From contig JAQRGB010000034.1 of the NCBI GenBank assembly GCA_029237605.1, positions 1-64,000 on the forward strand: a stretch of 64,000 nucleotides of DNA, written 5' to 3'. The position numbers and the translations under genes were made by a program. The notes beneath the pieces are model-generated. The model ran no database searches, was not told the origin of the DNA, and saw nothing but the letters and a program-made list of their open reading frames with translations. The stretch is from Candidatus Thiodubiliella sp. (lineage in GTDB: Bacteria; Pseudomonadota; Gammaproteobacteria; PS1; Pseudothioglobaceae). Positions 57,175-64,000 of this stretch are shown piece after piece. Numbering within the stretch: the stretch's first letter is position 1; each line of letters starts with the position of its first letter.

Positions 57175-58475
57175 TTATAAGTTAGCTAGTTTTAATTTAA
57201 TTACCTCGTGATTACTTTTTGTTTCAGCCTCTTCAATTTTTAATTTAATTTTTTTTATGGCATAAAAAACTGTGGAATGATCACGGTTTCCAAAATGTTT
57301 TCCAATATTTGTTAAAGATAAATCTGTAAGTTCATGTGCTATGAAAATTGCTGTTTGTCGAGCTAAAACAATATGTTTTTTTCGGCTTTTTGAGCTTAAA
57401 TCTGATACAGTAATTGCATAATATTTAGCAATTACTTTTTGTATATCATTAATATCAACAGCTACAGTTTGTGATTTAATTAAATCTTCTAGAGCAGTAT
57501 CTATAACTTCTTTGGTAACAATAAGGTTGGGTAATTTAGAAAAATCAATGAATGCCTTAAGCTTTAACAACGCACCTTCTAAATCTCGTACATTTGAGTT
57601 TATATTACCTGCAATATAACAGAACGACATGGCTACGATCCGACTTGTTCAATATTAATTTTTTTATTGTGTGCTTTTTTAAGTAGAATTGCGGCACGCA
57701 TTTCTAATTCTGGCGGCTTTAAAAGCAGGTTTAAGCCTTGAGAGAATCTTGTTTTTAAACGTCCTTCTAAAGATTTAATGTTTTTTGGCGATTGATCACA
57801 AGTGAATATAATCTGCTTTTTTGTATTAAATAAGAAATTAAAAATATGAAAAAATTCTTCTTGAGATTTTTCCTTACCGGCAATTAAGTGAATATCATCC
57901 ACTAATAATAAGTCTGCTGATTGGTAGTAAGATTTAATATCTTCAATAGTATTGTGGCGAAGGCTAGTGGTGATATTTCTGACAAAATCCATTAGTGGTA
58001 CATAGATAACTTTGGTTTTAATATTTTTTTCTTGTGTTAAATGCCCTGCAGCTTGCATTAAATGTGTTTTTCCTAACCCTGAATCACCATAAATAATACA
58101 AGGGTTGTAAGGAGAACTTTCAAGATTTTCTGCGATTTGCTGAATAGCGCCATAGGCTATTTGATTGGCGTTACCTAAAACTAAATTGTCAAAAGTATAG
58201 TCACTTAGAAGCGGCGTTGTGTGTTGTTTTTTTACTTGTAGTTGTATTGTAGTACCAATTAAAACTTTAAGATTTTTGTTGTGTTGTGTAATAGCATCTT
58301 TAATTTTTTGCTTTAGGTTCTTTTTAAGATATTTTACCGCTGAATTATTAGGCGCTAATATTGTCAAAGTACCATTTTTTTCTTGAGCTATTAATGGCTT
58401 AATCCAAACACTAAATTGCCCTATTGGCACAGTGTCTTTTAGGGTTTCTAGGCATTTTTTCCAAGTTTTTGACAT
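57175..58475 (-). CDS. dnaA: Chromosomal replication initiator DnaA, interrupted by partial adapter 57620-57646
   Basis: YGDSGLGKTHLMQAAGH, LLVDDIHLIAGKEKSQEEFFHIFN, HFGNRDHSTVFYAIKKI. Confidence 0.97.
57620..57646 (-). other. Sequencing adapter, partial 27 nt
   Basis: CAGAACGACATGGCTACGATCCGACTT. Confidence 0.97.
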
Positions 58476-58697
58476 AAAATTTTAAGTGCATACAATAAAA
58501 TATTATTTTAATTGTATTTTTGTTCTATTAAAAACAAATAATGATATACTAAACTTCTGTCTTTTAAATAGTAAAGATATTGTATTGAAGACAAAAATTA
58601 TCTAATAGGTGGTTTTTTTACTTATTTTATTATAAGTAAGTGTTTATATATGTTTAGCTTTTATTTTTAATATAATGATATTGTAGGAGGTTAATAA

Positions 58698-59216
58698 ATG
58701 AAATTAGTTGAAAAGTATTTTGAAAAATTATTATGGAATTCGCGTCTTATGGTACTTGTGGCAGTACTTTCCTCGTTGTTATTATCATTGGTGCTGTTTG
58801 TGATTACTGCCATTGATGTCGGCTCGTTATTTATGCATGCAGGTGAGTATTTAGACTCAACAATTGAGGCTAGAAGGATGTTAAAAATTAAAATAGTTGC
58901 TCATGCAGTAGGCTCTATTGATGGATTTTTACTGGCAACTATTTTGCTAATATTTGCATTAGGTTTGTATGAGCTATTTATTAGTGATATTGATGAGGCT
59001 AAAGGCTGCGGTAGGTCGGTAAAGGTATTAGTGATTAATTCGCTTGATGATTTAAAATCGAAGCTTGCTAAAGTTATTTTAATGATTTTGGTAGTTACCT
59101 TTTTTGAGGTTTCTTTGTCAATGACTTTTGTAGGCGCACTAGACTTGGTGTATTTTTCACTCGGTATTTTAATGGTTTCTTTGGCGCTTTATTTTGGCTC
59201 AAAATCTAAGCACTGA
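58698..59216 (+). CDS. UPF0114 (YqhA-like) membrane protein
   Basis: EKYFEKLLWNSRLMVLVAVLSSLLLSLVLFVITAIDV, DGFLLATILLIFALGLYELFISDI. Confidence 0.85.
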   Translation: MKLVEKYFEKLLWNSRLMVLVAVLSSLLLSLVLFVITAIDVGSLFMHAGEYLDSTIEARRMLKIKIVAHAVGSIDGFLLATILLIFALGLYELFISDIDEAKGCGRSVKVLVINSLDDLKSKLAKVILMILVVTFFEVSLSMTFVGALDLVYFSLGILMVSLALYFGSKSKH

Positions 59217-59275
59217 TTGATTTTTTTATTCAATTAGAGTAACATTGTTTAATTTCATATTAATATCAATATATT

Positions 59276-60022
59276 ATGCGTCAAACAATTATAGCTGGCA
59301 ACTGGAAGATGAACGCCTCAAAAGAAGCGGTCAACACATTGTTGTTAGGCGTTCTTAAGGGCATGATGGATGTTAAATCAGAGGTTATTGTATGTGTACC
59401 TTATCCTTACTTATGTCAGGCCGAGGCTTTGACAACTCACTCACAATTAAAGATCGGAGCACAAAATCTAAACATTAATATTTCAGGTGCGTTTACAGGT
59501 GAGGTGAGTGCGGATATGATTAAAGACTTCGGTGTTGAGTATGTAATTGTTGGGCATTCAGAGCGCAGAAGTTTATATGGTGAAACTAATAAAATTGTAG
59601 CTAGAAAAGTACAAGTTGCGTTAGATAACGGGTTAACGCCATTGCTGTGTATTGGTGAATTATTAGAAGAAAAAGAGTCTGGCAATACAAAGAATGCTGT
59701 GGCACGACAAATTAATGCAGTAATTGAGCGCGTTGGAATTGAGTCCTTTAAAGGTGTTATTATTGCTTATGAGCCAGTTTGGGCGATCGGCACTGGTATT
59801 ACCGCAACACCACAACAGGCGCAAGACACACATGCCTATATTCGTGAGTTGTTGGCACAAAACGATGAGAATATAGCGCAATCAACGTCTATTCTTTATG
59901 GTGGCAGTATGAATCCGGATAATGTGGATGAGCTAATTGCCTGCAAAGATATTGATGGCGGCTTGATTGGCGGGGCATCGCTAAAGCCAGATGATTTTTT
60001 ACGTATTTGTAAGGCGGGTTAA
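59276..60022 (+). CDS. tpiA: Triosephosphate isomerase
   Basis: AGNWKMNASKEAV, VGHSERRSLYGE, AYEPVWAIGTG, ILYGGSMNPDN. Confidence 0.98.
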   Translation: MRQTIIAGNWKMNASKEAVNTLLLGVLKGMMDVKSEVIVCVPYPYLCQAEALTTHSQLKIGAQNLNINISGAFTGEVSADMIKDFGVEYVIVGHSERRSLYGETNKIVARKVQVALDNGLTPLLCIGELLEEKESGNTKNAVARQINAVIERVGIESFKGVIIAYEPVWAIGTGITATPQQAQDTHAYIRELLAQNDENIAQSTSILYGGSMNPDNVDELIACKDIDGGLIGGASLKPDDFLRICKAG

Positions 60023-60027
60023 TTATT

Positions 60028-60393
60028 ATGTCATTTCAAGTTGTTTTAGTTATTCATATGTTGTTGGCATTTGGTCTAATCACACTTATCTTAATGCAAC
60101 ATGGTAAAGGCGCAGATGCTGGTGCTGCTTTTGGTTCTGGCGCTTCAGGATCAGTTTTTGGAGCACGTGGCGCAAATTCATTCGTATATAAACTAACTGC
60201 CAGTATTGCTGTTGGTTTTTTTATTACTAGTTTGACTTTAGCGTATCTTGCAACGCCAACAAGCACAGAAATAAAGCCTAAAAGTGTGATGGATCAAGTA
60301 CTTATTGATCCAGTGCCATTAAATAAAGAGACAACGATTGACTTAGTGCCGTCAATTAAAGATAAGAATACAACGATTGACGTTCCTAAATAA
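60028..60393 (+). CDS. secG: Preprotein translocase subunit SecG
   Basis: LILMQHGKGADAGAAFGSGASGSVFGARGANSF; tpiA-secG-tRNA-Leu synteny. Confidence 0.96.
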   Translation: MSFQVVLVIHMLLAFGLITLILMQHGKGADAGAAFGSGASGSVFGARGANSFVYKLTASIAVGFFITSLTLAYLATPTSTEIKPKSVMDQVLIDPVPLNKETTIDLVPSIKDKNTTIDVPK

Positions 60394-60407
60394 TACTAAT
60401 TATTTTT

Positions 60408-60493
60408 GCCGATGTGGTGGAATTGGTAGACACGCTACCTTGAGGGGGTAGTAAGCTATGCTTGTGCGAGTTCAACTCTCGCCGTCGGCACCA
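60408..60493 (+). tRNA. tRNA-Leu (anticodon GAG), CCA encoded
   Basis: GCCGATG...CGTCGGCACCA acceptor; CTACCTTGAGGGGGTAG anticodon arm; GTTCAACTC T-loop; long variable arm. Confidence 0.96.
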
Positions 60494-60538
60494 TTTTTTG
60501 TTTTGTATTTTATTTTTACTATGTAAAATTTAAAGAAA

Positions 60539-60566
60539 CTTGACTTTTCTCTGTCAAGGTTTTTTG
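60539..60566 (+). terminator. Rho-independent terminator after tRNA-Leu
   Basis: CTTGAC-TTTTCTCT-GTCAAG followed by GTTTTTTG. Confidence 0.75.
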
Positions 60567-60584
60567 TATGCCGTTCAATTTTGG

Positions 60585-61754
60585 TCAATCAGAATGATCT
60601 TTGTATATTTTTATTCTTAGGACTAAATAACCAATAATTCCTGATGCAAACGACCCTATAAGTATTGCCAATTTATCTGTATATTGAAAGATACTGTCGT
60701 CCTTAAATGCCAAAGAAACAATAAATAAACTCATTGTAAATCCAATTCCTGTTAATATGGATACACCATAAAGTTGTATCCAATTGCTGTCTTTTGGCAA
60801 TTGGGCGATCTTTAATTTGATTGCCAGCCAACTAAAGCCAAATACACCTAGTTGCTTGCCAATAAATAATCCAAGCATAATTCCTAGCGGTACAGATCCA
60901 GACATTTGATTAAACGATATTTTAGTAATATCAACACCGGCATTAACAAAAGCAAATAATGGCAGAATCAAAAAAATAACCCAAAAGTGTAAATCTTGCT
61001 CTATTTCTTTAAGTGGTGATAACGATTTTTTATTTCTGTTCTTGACTTTTAATGGAATTGTAAATGCTAAAATTACACCAGCTAAAGTAGCGTGAACGCC
61101 AGATTTAAGCACACTAATCCATAATATTGTTCCTATAATAAAATATCCCATTTTTTTCACAACATCTAGTTGGTTTAAAACAATTAAAATAATGAAAGAG
61201 CTAACGGCAATATAGATAGATAATGCAGATAATTCAGTTGTATAAAAAATAGCAATTATTACAATTGCCCCTAAATCATCAATAATCGCTAGTGCCATTA
61301 AAAATATTTTAAGCGATGCAGGAATGCGATTACCTAGCAATGAAAGTATTGCTAATGCAAATGCAATATCTGTTGCTGTTGGAATTGCCCACCCATTAAT
61401 GGCAATTGGGTTATTTTGGTTAAATATTAAATAAATGATCGCAGGAACAACCATGCCACCAATTCCAGGCAAGGCTATTTGACCCAAAGAAGATAAGCTT
61501 CCTTCTAATATTTCTCTTTTTACTTCAAGCCCAATTAGTAAAAAGAAAATAGCCATTAACCCATCATTAACCCAATGATAAAGAGATTTATCTAAATATA
61601 GCGAGCCAATGCGTATTTCTACAGGTATATGTAAAAACGATTCATATAGTGGCGCCATAAAGGTGTTACTTAAAATAAGTGCAAAAATAGTTGCAAATAT
61701 TAACAATATGCCGCCAAATGATTCTTTTTTTATAAACTCTTCAATTGTTTTCAT
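60585..61754 (-). CDS. nhaA: Na+/H+ antiporter NhaA
   Basis: MKTIEEFIKKESFGGILLIFAT, HWVNDGLMAIFFLLIGLEVKREI, ATDIAFALAILSLLG, LAIIDDLGAIVIIAIFYT. Confidence 0.97.
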   Translation of the reverse strand: MKTIEEFIKKESFGGILLIFATIFALILSNTFMAPLYESFLHIPVEIRIGSLYLDKSLYHWVNDGLMAIFFLLIGLEVKREILEGSLSSLGQIALPGIGGMVVPAIIYLIFNQNNPIAINGWAIPTATDIAFALAILSLLGNRIPASLKIFLMALAIIDDLGAIVIIAIFYTTELSALSIYIAVSSFIILIVLNQLDVVKKMGYFIIGTILWISVLKSGVHATLAGVILAFTIPLKVKNRNKKSLSPLKEIEQDLHFWVIFLILPLFAFVNAGVDITKISFNQMSGSVPLGIMLGLFIGKQLGVFGFSWLAIKLKIAQLPKDSNWIQLYGVSILTGIGFTMSLFIVSLAFKDDSIFQYTDKLAILIGSFASGIIGYLVLRIKIYKDHSD

Positions 61755-61935
61755 TGGTATATATTTATTTTTATTTACATACAATAGAATTGTCAATTAT
61801 TTATTAACTGTAAGATACAATGGTTCTTGTATGTATATATCTTGTTTTAAGTTGTGCAAGTGTAAAAGTATAATTTTTATGAATTATACTGCAAACTTGA
61901 TAATCGATAAGACCAAGTGGGGTTAGGTAGTAAGG

Positions 61936-62448
61936 TTATTTGTCTTTATGCCTTCTGTCAAGTCGGAGGCCAAGCGGTCTTAGGAAGACAATCCGTGGGT
62001 TTTTATCATTTGGCTTATGGCTCTCTCTAAATGTTTCAACAAAATCATCTCGATTAAATTCAGGGAAGTAGGCGTCGCCTTTAAATTTGCCTTCAATTTG
62101 GGTGATATAGAGCCTATCAACGCTTGGCAGTGTTTGCTCATAGAGTGATGCGCCGCCAATTACTATTACATCTTTTTTAGTTAATTTTAGTGCAATACTT
62201 ATACTGTCAACCATTTCGCAGCCCTCAGCTTGAAAATCAATATTACGGCTTATTATTATATTGCGACGATTGTCCAGTGGTTTGCCAATGGATTCATAAG
62301 TTTTACGCCCCATTAGCACTGGCTTGTTGCTGGTGATTTTTTTAAAATAGGCCAAATCTGCAGGCAGACGCCAAGGTAAGGCGTTGTTGTTGCCGATAAG
62401 TTGATTATCATCCATTGCTACAATAATAGATAAGCACATAATAAACAA
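61936..62448 (-). CDS. folA: Dihydrofolate reductase, C-terminal codons overwritten by adapter
   Basis: IVAMDDNQLIGNNNALPWRLPADLAYFKKIT, VLMGRKTYESIGKPLDNRRNI. Confidence 0.95.
   Translation of the reverse strand: MFIMCLSIIVAMDDNQLIGNNNALPWRLPADLAYFKKITSNKPVLMGRKTYESIGKPLDNRRNIIISRNIDFQAEGCEMVDSISIALKLTKKDVIVIGGASLYEQTLPSVDRLYITQIEGKFKGDAYFPEFNRDDFVETFRESHKPNDKNPRIVFLRPLGLRLDRRHKDK
61960..61991 (+). other. Sequencing adapter (forward type), full 32 nt
   Basis: AAGTCGGAGGCCAAGCGGTCTTAGGAAGACAA. Confidence 0.98.
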
Positions 62449-62501
62449 TAAAGTAAAATAATGCTATTTTACAAACACCTTTATCAGTTGTGTTATTAAT
62501 T

Positions 62502-62533
62502 TTGTCTTCCTAAGACCGCTTGGCCTCCGACTT
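62502..62533 (-). other. Sequencing adapter (forward type), full 32 nt
   Basis: TTGTCTTCCTAAGACCGCTTGGCCTCCGACTT. Confidence 0.98.
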
Positions 62534-63053
62534 GAAAAAAGCTGCTTAATAAATTGGGCTTGGACTTTGATATTGTATCACCAGATATTGACGAATCCAG
62601 AAAGGCCAACGAAACGCCCAAGCAGTTGGTGTTTAGATTGGCACAAGAAAAAGCACGAGAAGTGGCGAAAAGCCACAGTGGACTTATTATTGCTTCTGAC
62701 CAAGTAGCAATACTCGGTGATGAAATTCTGACAAAACCACAATTACATGAAAATGCCGTTAAGCAACTTGAGAAGAGTTCTGGAAATAGCGTAATATTTT
62801 TTACAAGCTTGACGCTTTTAAACACAGATAACGATACAATAGACACAGTTGTTGAAGAGTCTAGGGTTGTTTTTAAAATTTTGAGTGCCAAGCAAATTGA
62901 GAATTATTTGCAAAAAGAACAACCTTATAACTGCGTGGGCAGCTTCAAGTCAGAAACCTTGGGCATAAGTCTTGTAGAGCGTATAGAGGGCAGAGACCCT
63001 AATGCTTTGATTGGCTTGCCACTAATTAAACTCATAAAAATGTTAGAGAATCA
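62534..63053 (+). CDS. maf: Maf-like nucleotide pyrophosphatase, both ends cut by adapters
   Basis: KKLLNKLGLDFDIVSPDIDESRKANETPKQLVFRLAQEKAREVA, IIASDQVAIL, GLPLIKLIKML. Confidence 0.9.
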
Positions 63054-63085
63054 AAGTCGGAGGCCAAGCGGTCTTAGGAAGACAA
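63054..63085 (+). other. Sequencing adapter (forward type), full 32 nt
   Basis: AAGTCGGAGGCCAAGCGGTCTTAGGAAGACAA. Confidence 0.98.
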
Positions 63086-63095
63086 TATTTTTTAT

Positions 63096-64000
63096 ATGCA
63101 ATATCTTTATCCTCAAGGCATAACGCCTTTTAAATCTGGGCAAAAATCCTATTGGGGCTCGCTCTATGGCAGCGCACAGGCGCTGGCTCTAGTTGAGTTT
63201 GCTAAAACACAAGATAATGTTATTTTGGTGGTGGCAAATGATATTAATCATTTCGACCAGTTATTTAAATCACTGCATTTTTATAATATTGGTTTGGATA
63301 TTCTCAGGTTTGATAATTGGGAAGTGCTGGCTTTTGATCATTTTTCTCCACATCCAGATATTACCTCAAGTCGGCTCAACACTTTGTCAAAATTACCTGA
63401 GCTTAAAAGTGGCATTGTTATTACTACATTAGAGTCATTAACACAGCGATTATGCCCAATAGAATTTAGCAAAGGATGCGTCTTTAGCCTCAAAGTTGGA
63501 GATACGCTGGAAATACAAGCCTTTGCCCAGCATTTACTTAAAATTAACTACAATCGAGTAATGAGAGTGATGGAGCATGGTGAATTTAGTATCAAAGGTT
63601 CGTTATTAGATGTCTATCCTATGGGTGCTGATATGCCATATCGTTTGGATTTGTTTGATCAAGAAATTGAATCTATTCGCCTATTTGACACTTCAACACA
63701 GCGCTCTGTGGAAACAATACAAGAAGTTTTCTTATTACCAGCGAGAGAGTTTGCCACAGATCAAAATAGCATTGAGGCTTTTAAAGAAAACTATCAAAAA
63801 ACTTTTGGAGATACTAATGGTTTTATTTTTGATGAAGTCAGCGAATCACGTTTACCGAACGGTATTGAGTTTTATCTTTCGTTATTTTTTACTCACACTA
63901 ATACTTTGTTTGATTATTTACCAAGTGACAGCATTATTGCCACCAGTCATGGCTTTAACACACTTGTAGAGTTAACTTATGATGAAATACATAGTAGATA
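63096..64000 (+). CDS. mfd: Transcription-repair coupling factor Mfd, N-terminal part running off the window (absent from the ORF track as no stop)
   Basis: SGQKSYWGSLYGSAQALALVEFA, MEHGEFSIKGSLLDVYPMGADMPYRLDLFDQEIESIRLFDTSTQRSVE. Confidence 0.9.
   Translation, partial: MQYLYPQGITPFKSGQKSYWGSLYGSAQALALVEFAKTQDNVILVVANDINHFDQLFKSLHFYNIGLDILRFDNWEVLAFDHFSPHPDITSSRLNTLSKLPELKSGIVITTLESLTQRLCPIEFSKGCVFSLKVGDTLEIQAFAQHLLKINYNRVMRVMEHGEFSIKGSLLDVYPMGADMPYRLDLFDQEIESIRLFDTSTQRSVETIQEVFLLPAREFATDQNSIEAFKENYQKTFGDTNGFIFDEVSESRLPNGIEFYLSLFFTHTNTLFDYLPSDSIIATSHGFNTLVELTYDEIHSR

Overview
AT-rich bacterial chromosome segment, gene-dense and made mostly of housekeeping genes. It looks gammaproteobacterial: dusB-fis-purH, 6S RNA next to fau, petABC-sspA, secG-tRNA-Leu and dnaA-dnaN-recF-gyrB. 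A phosphoribulokinase and the strong AT bias suggest an autotrophic, possibly symbiotic SUP05/Thioglobaceae-like organism (inference only, no search was run). The strongest structural signal is NOT a new biological system. About 27 full or partial copies of two fixed sequences are scattered through the window: AAGTCGGATCGTAGCCATGTCGTTCTGTGAGCCAAGGAGTTG (up to 42 nt) and AAGTCGGAGGCCAAGCGGTCTTAGGAAGACAA (32 nt). I recognise these as the two standard BGI/MGI (DNBSEQ) library adapters. They sit inside hisH, asd, a Nif3-family gene, hisC, ppk2, dusB, purH, fau, hisA, alaC, secA (2x), petC, sspA, a traT-like gene, gyrB (2x), dnaA, folA and maf. Where the protein family is well known, the adapter appears to REPLACE native sequence (for example the Walker A region of PPK2), so most 'broken genes' here are assembly artefacts. 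A second layer of likely error or slippage is a set of +/-1 shifts at poly(A)/poly(T) tracts in hisC, folK, prkB, gyrB, recF (2x) and dnaN. Genuine items of moderate interest: a 6S RNA gene, a near-identical duplicated lipoyl domain in aceF, a Lys-rich small protein next to PPK2, a secreted LigE-type DNA ligase, a class 1B PyrD, in-frame 9-nt repeats in chrA, and a perfect 14-bp hairpin between convergent genes. No CRISPR array, prophage, IS element or convincing novel system was found.
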